A stretch of 13,396 nucleotides of DNA from Campylobacteraceae bacterium (GTDB lineage Bacteria > Campylobacterota > Campylobacteria > Campylobacterales > Sulfurospirillaceae). The DNA is taken from the NCBI GenBank assembly GCA_027055635.1, contig JALUMZ010000071.1, positions 1 through 13,396 on the forward strand, in the 5' to 3' direction. Below, piece by piece: positions 1 through 7,625 of the stretch (the stretch's first letter is position 1; the number at the start of each line of letters is the position of its first letter). A program made the position numbers and the translations under genes. The notes under the pieces were generated by a model, which was not told the origin of the DNA, ran no database searches, and saw only the letters and a program-made list of their open reading frames with translations.

Positions 1-1176
1 ATTTTCATCTAATTGATAGTTTATGCATAGATACTCTTTATTTGTCTTGCAAATTTGACAAACATTTTCAAAATCATCACTTGATATTATCGAATTTGTT
101 CTATATGCTCTACATCTGATACTTGTTAGCGTATCTGCTTTTTCACAAAATTTTTCCGGCGTGTCATCATATATCAGCACCCTTATATCTTTTTTTATAT
201 CAACTTCATAGAGTGAAAGATCTGCAACATGCAACTCATCTTTGAATATTCTAACTAACCTTTGATATATAACATCTTTTGAGATATCTTGCTCTATAGT
301 TCTTTTGAATTTATATAAAGTTGCGATATCTTCTATGACAAATTTTGCTTTTTCAAGAGGGTCATTGAACTTTTGTCTTCTATCTGAAACAAAAAGTGAG
401 ATATTTTTCTCTATTGAATTGATCGTATCTTCTAATTTTTCAAATAGTGTATTTAACCACCTAAAAGCCTCTGTTGATTCATCATTGCCATCCGTTTTAA
501 TTCTTGAAGAATAATCACCCTCGCTAGCTTTCTTAAGTGACTCTTTTATGCTCATCAAAGCACCTACATATGGCTTCAAAAACCTATTTGTTATAAGTAC
601 AAAAATCATTATAAAGATTAATGATATCCCGATAATTTTTAATATAGTAACAATACCGCCTATTCTTGCATTTTCAATATCAAATACCATACTTATTCCA
701 CCTAATACATCACCCTCTTTTGCATTCGAATGGCAACTTAAACAGTCTGGATTTGAATTTGATGTTGCTATATAGGGTATCGTAATACGCAAAGTCGGAT
801 TTATTAAATCTTCATTTAAAGTTGTTTGGATTTTTCCGCTTTTTATGACTCCTTTATCTATAGCATCTCTTAGCGTTTCATTTTTAAACCCTTCTCCAAA
901 TAAATCAATTACTTTTTTTGTTCTAAATATCCATATATCTCTAGCATTTGAAGATTTTTTTGCATTTTCCAAGAAAAGTTTTCTATGCATCATCGTTCCT
1001 GATACCATATGTGCTGTTAATCCATCTTTTACCAAAGACGCAATAGTCTCAGCTTTATCAAACTCTTTATTTAAAGTAAATTCTCTGAAATTAATAACCA
1101 ACACAACTATAATCGTCACTAAAAATGACAACATAATCCCAGAAATAACAGACAGTATCTTTTTGTTTCCTCTCAC
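1..1176 (-). CDS. Membrane sensor with periplasmic c-type haem domain (DUF3365/Tll0287-like), HAMP and GAF-like region; 3' end cut off
   Basis: I translated this by hand from the minus strand; 392 codons are open to the window edge and no stop is reached. Seen: membrane segment at about residues 7-27, an extracytoplasmic region of about 145 residues, the haem-attachment motif CLSCH at 145-149 followed by GDVLGGIS, a second membrane segment at about 173-196, a HAMP-like stretch at about 197-245, and a cytoplasmic GAF-like region with cysteines at 344, 355, 373, 376 and 384. CxxCH just before the second membrane helix is typical of DUF3365-type haem sensors, which usually feed GGDEF, EAL or kinase outputs; the output here lies beyond the edge. 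The GTG at 1176 is chosen because AGGGG (1183-1187) sits 6 nt upstream; an in-frame TTG at 1182 is the alternative and a TAG precedes both. It lies 33 nt downstream of the GGDEF gene on the same strand, so co-transcription is likely. Inferred role: redox or gas sensing. Confidence 0.8.
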   Translation of the reverse strand, partial: MRGNKKILSVISGIMLSFLVTIIVVLVINFREFTLNKEFDKAETIASLVKDGLTAHMVSGTMMHRKLFLENAKKSSNARDIWIFRTKKVIDLFGEGFKNETLRDAIDKGVIKSGKIQTTLNEDLINPTLRITIPYIATSNSNPDCLSCHSNAKEGDVLGGISMVFDIENARIGGIVTILKIIGISLIFIMIFVLITNRFLKPYVGALMSIKESLKKASEGDYSSRIKTDGNDESTEAFRWLNTLFEKLEDTINSIEKNISLFVSDRRQKFNDPLEKAKFVIEDIATLYKFKRTIEQDISKDVIYQRLVRIFKDELHVADLSLYEVDIKKDIRVLIYDDTPEKFCEKADTLTSIRCRAYRTNSIISSDDFENVCQICKTNKEYLCINYQLDEN

Positions 1177-1209
1177 TTTCAACCCCTATAGCTAGCATAA
1201 ATATCTAAT

Positions 1210-1989
1210 CTAAACACTCCTAGCCCCTTTTTTAAATCTATACATTCTCTGATCCGCTAGATCCATAACCTCGTTTAGTAAATCATCCTTTTTAAAAGAA
1301 CAGATTCCGTATGCAAATGTTATATAAAATTCTATGTTTTTAGTTTTAAATTTAGTTTTTTTAAAAGACATATAAGTCTCTTCCAATCTCTTTTGCGCCA
1401 TAGCCATATCATTACTTTCACAAACCAAGAGAAACTCATCACCACCAAATCTAACTACATTTGATGTCAGGTTTTTTAATCTTTGAGCTAGATATGCTAT
1501 AACCTTATCTCCAACTATGTGCCCATAGTCATCATTGATCCTCTTAAGTCGATTTAGATCAACAAATACCAATACACCATCTTTATCAAATTTTGTATTT
1601 TCTTCGTTTAAAAACTTATCTTCAAACCATTTTCTATTAAAACACTTTGTTAAGCTGTCTTCATAAACCAAAAGCTGTAACTCCTGAATCTCTTCTCTTA
1701 GTTTTTGAGTCTCCTCTATGATGCAATTTAGCTTTTGCTCATCTTTTGATTTCATAGCTTCTATAGCTTCATTTGAGTATTCTGCTAGTGAGATTATATG
1801 TCGAATTACTTTTTCATCAAGCATTTCAGGGTGAAACAGTTCATTTGGAGATAATTCAACACCAAGTTTTTGAGCAATAGTATTAAATAATTTACCATAA
1901 TACGCAGGAAAAACTACTTTATGCTTTTCTAGTACCTTTTTTACTTTGTCTGTGATCTCTACATGTAAAGCATATATATCTCTTTTCAA
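1210..1989 (-). CDS. Diguanylate cyclase (GGDEF domain), soluble
   Basis: This protein should make cyclic di-GMP from two GTP in the cytoplasm. Counting from the TTG start (259 aa), residues 1-105 are helical with a probable coiled coil at about 80-107, then comes a GGDEF domain: EDSLTKCFNRKWFE entry, FVDLNRLKRIND (metal-binding Asp near 144), RFGGDEF with the signature at 182-186, and DQRMYRFKKG near the end. The RxxD inhibitory site normally placed five residues before GGDEF reads NLTS, so product inhibition at that site is unlikely. There is no membrane segment or recognised sensor domain, so input probably comes through the helical N-terminus. An ATG at 2013 is in frame, but GGGAGG sits 5 nt before the TTG at 1987-1989 and would lie inside the longer version, so the TTG start is preferred. 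The haem-sensor gene follows 33 nt downstream, suggesting one signalling unit. Confidence 0.92.
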   Translation of the reverse strand: MKRDIYALHVEITDKVKKVLEKHKVVFPAYYGKLFNTIAQKLGVELSPNELFHPEMLDEKVIRHIISLAEYSNEAIEAMKSKDEQKLNCIIEETQKLREEIQELQLLVYEDSLTKCFNRKWFEDKFLNEENTKFDKDGVLVFVDLNRLKRINDDYGHIVGDKVIAYLAQRLKNLTSNVVRFGGDEFLLVCESNDMAMAQKRLEETYMSFKKTKFKTKNIEFYITFAYGICSFKKDDLLNEVMDLADQRMYRFKKGARSV

Positions 1990-2022
1990 TTTTACCTCCC
2001 ATACAAAACACAATCAGTGAAT

Positions 2023-2028
2023 ATTGTA
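2023..2028 (-). promoter_or_regulatory. Putative -10 box of the diguanylate cyclase/haem-sensor unit
   Basis: TACAAT on the minus strand. It predicts a transcript start near 2016, only about 3 nt before the ATG at 2013 but about 27 nt before the TTG at 1989, which fits the TTG start. No convincing -35 is seen; sigma-70 promoters of Campylobacterota commonly lack one. Confidence 0.35.
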
Positions 2029-2082
2029 TCTTATATCATTGAAAACTATACTTAATTAATCAACTTTTCAATACATCTTTAG

Positions 2083-2088
2083 TATAAT
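2083..2088 (+). promoter_or_regulatory. Putative -10 box of valS-uppP
   Basis: A perfect TATAAT lies 31 nt before the valS ATG, within AGTATAATCG. The upstream region is AT-rich without a clear -35 box. The gap 1990-2119 therefore holds two divergent promoters and nothing else I can support. Confidence 0.5.
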
Positions 2089-2119
2089 CGCGCTATTAAA
2101 AACAAAGGTATCTATCATC

Positions 2120-4747
2120 ATGAGTGAAAAAAGCACAGTTTACAATCCTAAAAACATAGAGGATAACTACTATAAAATATGGGAAGAGCGAGGTTATTTT
2201 GAGATAGACGGCAACAAAGACATACAAGAGAAAAATAAAAACTTTTGCATAATGATGCCTCCTCCAAATGTTACAGGAAGTTTGCACATAGGTCATGCGC
2301 TTACTTTCACCTTGCAAGATATCATCACTAGATATAAAAGAATGGACGGTTTTAAAACTCTTTGGCAACCCGGAACCGACCATGCAGGGATAGCAACTCA
2401 AAATGTAGTAGAGAAACAACTCTTGGCAAAAGGCCTCACAAAAGAGGAGATAGGGCGAGAAGAGTTTTTGAAAAAAGTATGGGAGTGGAAAGAGTTTAGT
2501 GGTGGGGAGATAGTACATCAGATGAGAAAACTGGGCATATCTCCTGCATGGAGCAGAGAGAGATTTACCATGGATAAAGGGCTCAAAAGCTCTGTGAGAA
2601 AAGCTTTCGTAAAACTCTACAATGAGGGTTTGATAGTTCGTGGAAATTATATGGTAAACTGGTGCACACATGATGGAGCCCTAAGCGATATAGAAGTAGA
2701 ATACGAACAAAACAGAGGTAAACTATATCATTTAAAATACCCTATACAAAACTCTAATGACTACCTAGTCGTAGCCACCACTAGACCTGAAACTTACTTC
2801 GGTGATACTGCCGTCATGGTACATCCTGACGATGAGAGATACAGAGATTTAGTAGGTAAAAGAGTGGTGCTTCCTCTTATAAATAGAGAAATTCCAATCA
2901 TAACAGATGAACATGTTGATATGGAATTTGGAACTGGTTGCGTAAAAGTGACTCCTGCTCACGATATAAATGACTATGAAGTCGGTAAAAGACATGATTT
3001 GGAATTTATCACTATTTTTGATGAAAATGGTATATTAAATGATGAATGTGGTGAATTTAAAGGGGCTGAGAGACTAGAAGCAAGAGATGCAATAGTTCAA
3101 AAACTTCAAGATGAAGGATTTGTTGAAAAAATTGAAGACTATGAAAATCAAGTCGGACACTGTTATAGATGTAAAAATGTAGTAGAACCATACATATCAA
3201 AGCAGTGGTTTGTCAAAAAAGAGATAGCTGACGGTGCCATAAAAAAAGTAAATGAACATCTAGCAGAGTTTTATCCGGCACACTGGATAAACTCTTTTAA
3301 TGCATGGATGAAGGATTTGAGAGACTGGTGTATCTCAAGGCAACTTTGGTGGGGACACCAAATACCTGTGTTTTACTGTAAAGGGTGCGGATTTGAGTGG
3401 GCGAGCGAAGAGGAGACACAAAGCCAATGTCCTAAGTGTAAAAGTAAAAATATCTACCAAGACCCTGATGTGTTAGATACTTGGTTTAGTTCTGGTTTAT
3501 GGCCTTTTTCAACTCTAGGCTGGGGAAATAACGGAGCATTTGAGGGTGAAAAATGGTTTGAAAATGATTTGAAAGATTTCTATCCAAATTCACTCCTTAT
3601 AACAGGTTTTGATATACTCTTCTTTTGGGTTGCTAGGATGATGTTTCAAGGCGAACATACCTTTAAAGAGTTGCCATTTAAAGATATATATCTTCATGCT
3701 TTAGTTAAAGATGAACATGGTGCAAAGATGAGCAAATCCAAAGGAAATGTCATAAATCCACTTGACACCATACAAGAGTACAGTGCAGATACGCTTCGTT
3801 TTACACTAGCCGTACTTGCTGTCCAAGGTAGAGATATAAAATTAAGCAGTGAAAAACTAGAACAGATCAGAAACTTTACAAACAAACTCTATAATGCTTC
3901 AAGATTTCTACTCATAAATGAAAATAGTTTTGATGATTTGGAAAATATCGAGATTAAAACTCCTCTTGGAAGCTACATGTACAGTCGTTTTATGCTTGCT
4001 ACAAAAGAGGTTAGAGAGCATTTTGAAGCATATAGATTTAATGATGCAGCAACAACTCTATATAGATTTTTATGGGGTGAATTTTGTGATTGGGGAATCG
4101 AACTTAGCAAGGCAGATAAATCAAGCATAAAAGAGTTAGGAAGTATATATAAAGAGGCGATGAAACTACTCCACCCAATAGCTCCTTTTATATCTGAGTT
4201 TTTATATCATGAACTATCAAATACAGAGCTAGGCACAACTGACTCTATAATGATAAAATCATATCCTAAAGTTAAAACAAGGAACAAAGAGATAGAGAAA
4301 ATATTTGCTCTGGTTATAGAGGCGATAGTAAGCATAAGAAGGGCAAAAGCAAATATAGAGCTAGGAAATAAAAAGATAGAGAAAGCTTCTATAAAACTAG
4401 AAAACAAAAATTTACTAAAAGATGCTACAAAATATATCAGCCTGCTTGCAAAAGTAGAGCATATAGATTTTATAGATAAAAAGTTAACAAATTCTGCTAG
4501 TGATATAAGTGAAAATTTGGAAGTATATATACCGCTAAGTGGCGTTGATTTAGCTCCTATAAAAGAGAGATTAAATGTTCAAAAGATAAAACTTGAAAAA
4601 GAGATAAATAAACTAAACGGTATGTTAAACAACAAAAGATTTGTAGCAAATGCGCCAAAAGAGGTTGTTGAGCAAAACAGAGTTGCCCTAGAAGATGCAA
4701 ACAGAAGATTTGAAAAAATAGAAAAAGAGTTGAGCGAACTTAACTAA
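2120..4747 (+). CDS. valS: Valyl-tRNA synthetase
   Basis: A class I aminoacyl-tRNA synthetase that charges tRNA-Val with valine in the cytoplasm and edits mischarged threonine. The 875-aa length is normal for bacterial ValS. Seen in order: PPPNVTGSLHIGHA with HIGH at 56-59; the CP1 editing domain with TTRPETYFGDTAV at about 220 and GTGCVKVTPAHDINDY at about 272; Cys pairs at 348/351 and 420/423 with 437/440 (zinc-ribbon-like); DVLDTWFSSGLWP; KMSKS at 536-540; an anticodon-binding domain; and a charged C-terminal coiled coil at about 805-875, the tRNA-arm domain characteristic of ValS and absent from IleRS and LeuRS. AAAGG (2104-2108) lies 11 nt before the ATG, a rather long spacing. The stop overlaps the uppP start by one base. 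Confidence 0.98.
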   Translation: MSEKSTVYNPKNIEDNYYKIWEERGYFEIDGNKDIQEKNKNFCIMMPPPNVTGSLHIGHALTFTLQDIITRYKRMDGFKTLWQPGTDHAGIATQNVVEKQLLAKGLTKEEIGREEFLKKVWEWKEFSGGEIVHQMRKLGISPAWSRERFTMDKGLKSSVRKAFVKLYNEGLIVRGNYMVNWCTHDGALSDIEVEYEQNRGKLYHLKYPIQNSNDYLVVATTRPETYFGDTAVMVHPDDERYRDLVGKRVVLPLINREIPIITDEHVDMEFGTGCVKVTPAHDINDYEVGKRHDLEFITIFDENGILNDECGEFKGAERLEARDAIVQKLQDEGFVEKIEDYENQVGHCYRCKNVVEPYISKQWFVKKEIADGAIKKVNEHLAEFYPAHWINSFNAWMKDLRDWCISRQLWWGHQIPVFYCKGCGFEWASEEETQSQCPKCKSKNIYQDPDVLDTWFSSGLWPFSTLGWGNNGAFEGEKWFENDLKDFYPNSLLITGFDILFFWVARMMFQGEHTFKELPFKDIYLHALVKDEHGAKMSKSKGNVINPLDTIQEYSADTLRFTLAVLAVQGRDIKLSSEKLEQIRNFTNKLYNASRFLLINENSFDDLENIEIKTPLGSYMYSRFMLATKEVREHFEAYRFNDAATTLYRFLWGEFCDWGIELSKADKSSIKELGSIYKEAMKLLHPIAPFISEFLYHELSNTELGTTDSIMIKSYPKVKTRNKEIEKIFALVIEAIVSIRRAKANIELGNKKIEKASIKLENKNLLKDATKYISLLAKVEHIDFIDKKLTNSASDISENLEVYIPLSGVDLAPIKERLNVQKIKLEKEINKLNGMLNNKRFVANAPKEVVEQNRVALEDANRRFEKIEKELSELN

Positions 4748-5511
4748 TGGATATATTTCAATCAATCATACTTGGTATCATAGAAGGGTTTACGGAGTTT
4801 TTACCTATATCTTCGACAGGGCATATGATAGTAGCTAGTCGTTTTTTAGGATTGCCTCAAAGTGATAATATAAAAGCATTTGAAGTTATCATTCAATTGG
4901 CTGCTATACTCGCAGTTGTTGTCATATATAGAGAAAAGTTTAGTCTTAAAAAGATAGAGCTTTGGAAAAAACTTATCATTGCATATCTTCCTTTAGCGAT
5001 AGTTGGTTTCATCTTTAGACATCAAATTAAAGAGCTTTTTTCTGTGCAAATTGTAGCTATAATGTTTATTGTGGGCGGGGTTGTCTTTTTGATAGTTGAA
5101 AAATTTTATAAAGAAAAAAAGCATACAGCTCTAAATGTTGAAGATGTAACTTACAAACAATCTCTTTGGATTGGCATCGCTCAAGTTTTTGCTTTAATCC
5201 CTGGAACTAGTAGAGCAGGTTCTACTATCATCGGGGGTTTACTTGTGGGATTAAACCGAAAAATTAGTGCGGAATTTAGTTTTTTGTTAGCATTTCCCGT
5301 GATGCTAACAGTAAGTGGCTATGATATGTTAAAGCACTACAAAGAGTTCTCTAATGCAAATCTTCTAACACTTGGGGTTGGTTTTTTTGTATCGTTTGTA
5401 GTGGCTTTTATCACAATAAAACTTTTTTTATCATTTTTAGAGAGATTTACTTTTGTCTCTTTTGGAGTCTATAGGATAGTATTTGGAGTGTTATTGCTAA
5501 CACTCCTTTAA
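4747..5511 (+). CDS. uppP: Undecaprenyl-diphosphatase (UppP/BacA)
   Basis: An integral membrane phosphatase that converts undecaprenyl diphosphate to the monophosphate, recycling the lipid carrier for peptidoglycan and other surface glycans; the family also gives bacitracin tolerance. The 254 aa are almost wholly hydrophobic helices. Both family signatures are present: EGFTEFLPISSTGHM with Glu13, Glu17 and His26, and PGTSRAGS at 152-159 with the catalytic-type Arg156. The ATG overlaps the valS stop as TAATG and lacks a strong ribosome site, so translation is probably coupled to valS. The last nine or so codons also form the stem of a terminator hairpin. The next gene is convergent and starts its stop codon only 4 bp away. 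Confidence 0.97.
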   Translation: MDIFQSIILGIIEGFTEFLPISSTGHMIVASRFLGLPQSDNIKAFEVIIQLAAILAVVVIYREKFSLKKIELWKKLIIAYLPLAIVGFIFRHQIKELFSVQIVAIMFIVGGVVFLIVEKFYKEKKHTALNVEDVTYKQSLWIGIAQVFALIPGTSRAGSTIIGGLLVGLNRKISAEFSFLLAFPVMLTVSGYDMLKHYKEFSNANLLTLGVGFFVSFVVAFITIKLFLSFLERFTFVSFGVYRIVFGVLLLTLL

Positions 5512-5518
5512 GTTTTTA
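5485..5518 (+). terminator. Rho-independent-type terminator of valS-uppP, overlapping the uppP 3' end
   Basis: A perfect 9-bp stem, GGAGTGTTA (5485-5493) and TAACACTCC (5498-5506), closes a TTGC loop and is followed by TTTAAGTTTTT. The stem codes for the last residues of UppP and the stop codon is in the T-rich tail. On the minus strand the stem is not followed by a T run, so it should act mainly rightward. Confidence 0.75.
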
Positions 5519-7390
5519 AAACTCTCTAAGAGTCTCTTGGATTCCTTTATGCATCTCATACCAAAAGCTCATAGCAGCTTCTCTCTTATCTTTTTTGAAG
5601 AGATTTATCCATTTTACAAGTTGGGCATCATTATTCCCGTCAACGCTGTGTTTTCTTAGTAAAAATGTATATATCATATCTATATTTCTCTCTGATTCCC
5701 AAAATATAGAAGAGTTTCTTCCACCGATTCTATTTGCGGTAGTACTTATACTCAAAAGATACTTCTCTTTTAATCCATACAAAGAGCCCATCACTTCTGG
5801 CATCATCTCCTCTGCCCACTGTCTATGAAAACGACAAATTCCGATATTGTCAAGTACTAACTCTCCGCTTAATCTTTTAGCACCCTTGCGTCCCAACTCT
5901 CTTGGTTCTACAAAATCAGGTCCATAGTACATATAGTATTTACCCATAATCGGCATAGGAGATAGTACTCCCGGTGTCCAGTATTGGTTTGGTACCATCC
6001 ACCCTTTTCTAGCATAGGCTGTATAAACAAAAGAGTCTAAAATTCTCTTGCCTTTTTGTCTTGAAATATCTTGTGCAAATTTTCTCGCACCGTCACTAAA
6101 ATCTAAAATACCTCTCTTATGTATGATAGAATCAAGAAGTGCCACACCTATATCGGCATTATGCATAGAGGATTCTACCACATCAAACTCTTTTGGATTA
6201 AAGTTTGGTATCCCTTTTATCCCTAACTCTTCAGGAGTCAAATCTCCCTCTACAAGGCACTCCATAAGCCATGAGAGAGCACCGCCGACAGAGATGGCAT
6301 CAAAGCCATACATATCTGCTTTATGGTTTAACTTTTCAGCTGCTCTTTGGTCAAATATGCCAGAAAGTGGTCCCATAGTCTGATATGGTTCATAATCTTT
6401 TTTATACTTATCATTCATCTTTTTACAGACTGCCGAACATGGCTCACCACAATTTTTTGAACTTTTTGTAGCAATCGTCTCTTCGTTAAACTGCTTTAGA
6501 TAGTGATTTATGACAAATTTATTGTGAATATCCAGCCTCTCATCCTCTTCCATATAGATACTTTTATAGTTAAAAGAGAGCATACTTCCGGCAAGACTCG
6601 CATAATTAACCCCAAATGTTCCACCTGTCTCAAAATTTCCATCAAAACGATATTTTGTAGTGGCTTCCATATCTTTTGTAGAGAGCTTCATTTTGTATTT
6701 ATCATAAAACCACTTATCTGCTACTTTTCTATCTCTAAAATCATCCTCTAAAAATGTTCCACCATATATGATACCAACGATCCCATGCTCTTGAAACATT
6801 TTAGTTCCAAAACCACCTCTTCCTGCCCATGTATCCACAAAAGTAACTCCATTTTTCTTTACAGGCGCAGAACAGATAGAGCCAAAATCGGTCGATTTTG
6901 ATGCTGGCCCTGTTGCTAAAATACGAGGATTTGTACTATATCTATGTCCAAAGTTTTCCAATGCATACTCCATCAATGAGTAAACACCACCTCTCCCCTC
7001 GCTCCAAACTTTATCTATATCCACAGGGTGTATCTGTACTTGAATCTCACCACCCTCTTTTCTATTTAGGCACATGATAGAAGGTGTCGCAGCTTTACCG
7101 ACGATAGAGAGCATATTTATACCAAGGTTATTGAACACAAGTCCGGCTCCACCCATAGAAGAGATATAAAATCCTCCCCAAGCAGGTGAAAATCCGGTAA
7201 ATACCAAGCGATTTGAGCCTGGAAATATAGAACCTGCCAAAACTCCCGTACCTATGTTTAAACTATTAAATTTTCCAGCAAGGTGAAGTCCTAAATCAAC
7301 TGGACCAAAAAACTCACCTAATTCATAACGATTTACTCTATAAAATGATGTTCCTGCATCTACAAAAAGTACTTTTTGATTAGTTTTCAT
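5516..7390 (-). CDS. Aldehyde:ferredoxin oxidoreductase family tungstoenzyme, GAPOR-like
   Basis: AOR-family enzymes oxidise aldehydes to acids, or in reverse reduce acids, at a tungsten bis-pyranopterin site, passing electrons through one 4Fe-4S cluster to ferredoxin. The 624 aa match family length and no signal peptide is visible. Seen: AGSIFPGSNRLVF and WGGFYISSMGGAG at 52-83 in the N-terminal pterin domain; AGRGGFG at 189-195; candidate cluster cysteines 314, 318 and 322 plus 519; and two DxxGx(D/C) motifs, DMYGFD at 359-364 and DNIGIC at 514-519. From memory, the 52-83 region resembles archaeal glyceraldehyde-3-phosphate:ferredoxin oxidoreductase more than E. coli YdhV; no search was run, so the substrate is open. 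Cysteine spacing is Cx3Cx3C rather than the Cx2Cx3C of well-studied AORs. AAGGA (7396-7400) supports the ATG. It diverges from a GntR regulator and has no cofactor-synthesis or tungstate-transport gene beside it. Confidence 0.93.
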   Translation of the reverse strand: MKTNQKVLFVDAGTSFYRVNRYELGEFFGPVDLGLHLAGKFNSLNIGTGVLAGSIFPGSNRLVFTGFSPAWGGFYISSMGGAGLVFNNLGINMLSIVGKAATPSIMCLNRKEGGEIQVQIHPVDIDKVWSEGRGGVYSLMEYALENFGHRYSTNPRILATGPASKSTDFGSICSAPVKKNGVTFVDTWAGRGGFGTKMFQEHGIVGIIYGGTFLEDDFRDRKVADKWFYDKYKMKLSTKDMEATTKYRFDGNFETGGTFGVNYASLAGSMLSFNYKSIYMEEDERLDIHNKFVINHYLKQFNEETIATKSSKNCGEPCSAVCKKMNDKYKKDYEPYQTMGPLSGIFDQRAAEKLNHKADMYGFDAISVGGALSWLMECLVEGDLTPEELGIKGIPNFNPKEFDVVESSMHNADIGVALLDSIIHKRGILDFSDGARKFAQDISRQKGKRILDSFVYTAYARKGWMVPNQYWTPGVLSPMPIMGKYYMYYGPDFVEPRELGRKGAKRLSGELVLDNIGICRFHRQWAEEMMPEVMGSLYGLKEKYLLSISTTANRIGGRNSSIFWESERNIDMIYTFLLRKHSVDGNNDAQLVKWINLFKKDKREAAMSFWYEMHKGIQETLREF

Positions 7391-7464
7391 GATTTTCCTT
7401 ATTCTTCTTTATCAACTAAAATTGTAATTTAAGTTCTTAGTGCACAAAGTTAGCCAGTAAGTCC

Positions 7465-7470
7465 ATTATA
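7465..7470 (-). promoter_or_regulatory. Putative -10 box of the AOR gene
   Basis: TATAAT on the minus strand, placing the transcript start near 7458 and giving a leader of about 68 nt. The perfect palindrome at 7477-7492 lies where the spacer between -10 and -35 would be, a position suited to repression. Confidence 0.4.
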
Positions 7471-7476
7471 TAAATT

Positions 7477-7492
7477 TTATCATTAATGATAA
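7477..7492. promoter_or_regulatory. Perfect 16-bp palindrome, candidate operator of the GntR regulator
   Basis: TTATCATTAATGATAA equals its own reverse complement. It lies between the divergent AOR and GntR genes, just upstream of the AOR -10. The half-site TTATCA recurs at 7521-7526, 44 bp away. Operator function is inferred; the bases are AT-rich and chance palindromes are easier here. Confidence 0.45.
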
Positions 7493-7499
7493 CTGAATT

Positions 7500-7515
7500 A
7501 TTATAATGTTATAAT
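7500..7515. promoter_or_regulatory. Inverted repeat ATTATAA-TG-TTATAAT in the AOR/GntR intergenic region
   Basis: Two 7-bp arms (7500-7506 and 7509-7515) are separated by TG. It may be a second regulator site, or simply overlapping TATAAT-like promoter elements on both strands. Confidence 0.25.
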
Positions 7516-7551
7516 ATATTTTATCAGAATTATGTATCAATTTGTAATATT

Positions 7552-7569
7552 TGCTTATGATTATAAGCA
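7552..7569. promoter_or_regulatory. Inverted repeat TGCTTAT-GATT-ATAAGCA near the GntR promoter
   Basis: Perfect 7-bp arms at 7552-7558 and 7563-7569 with a 4-bp centre. It lies just upstream of the regulator's own probable -10 (7583-7588), about where a -35 would be, so it could mediate autoregulation. Unlike its neighbours the arms contain G and C, which makes chance less likely. Confidence 0.4.
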
Positions 7570-7582
7570 CTATTTAAATTCT

Positions 7583-7588
7583 TATAAT
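7583..7588 (+). promoter_or_regulatory. Putative -10 box of the GntR regulator gene
   Basis: A perfect TATAAT 37 nt before the TTG start codon. The predicted transcript begins near 7595 and includes the ribosome site GAGAGGG at 7612-7618. Confidence 0.45.
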
Positions 7589-7625
7589 GTATGATTAAGG
7601 ATAAACTTTAAGAGAGGGTATATTT

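Noticed and set aside
305..1195. Plus-strand open frames of 69, 75 and 116 codons
   Set aside because: The minus strand here encodes a continuous 392-codon sensor with membrane, haem and HAMP features, so these plus-strand frames are complementary artefacts.
1990..2013. ATG at 2011-2013 as the diguanylate cyclase start
   Set aside because: The strong GGGAGG site lies inside this extension and is correctly spaced for the TTG at 1989; the candidate -10 would put the transcript start almost on the ATG.
2096..2671. A 191-codon open frame on the minus strand over the start of valS
   Set aside because: It lies wholly opposite an unmistakable valS, shows no recognisable domain and reads as an antisense shadow; it would also cover the valS promoter.
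5511..5523. AGTTTT-T-AAAACT palindrome between uppP and AOR
   Set aside because: It is the T-rich terminator tail meeting the A-rich AOR end; simple AT composition explains it without a separate function.
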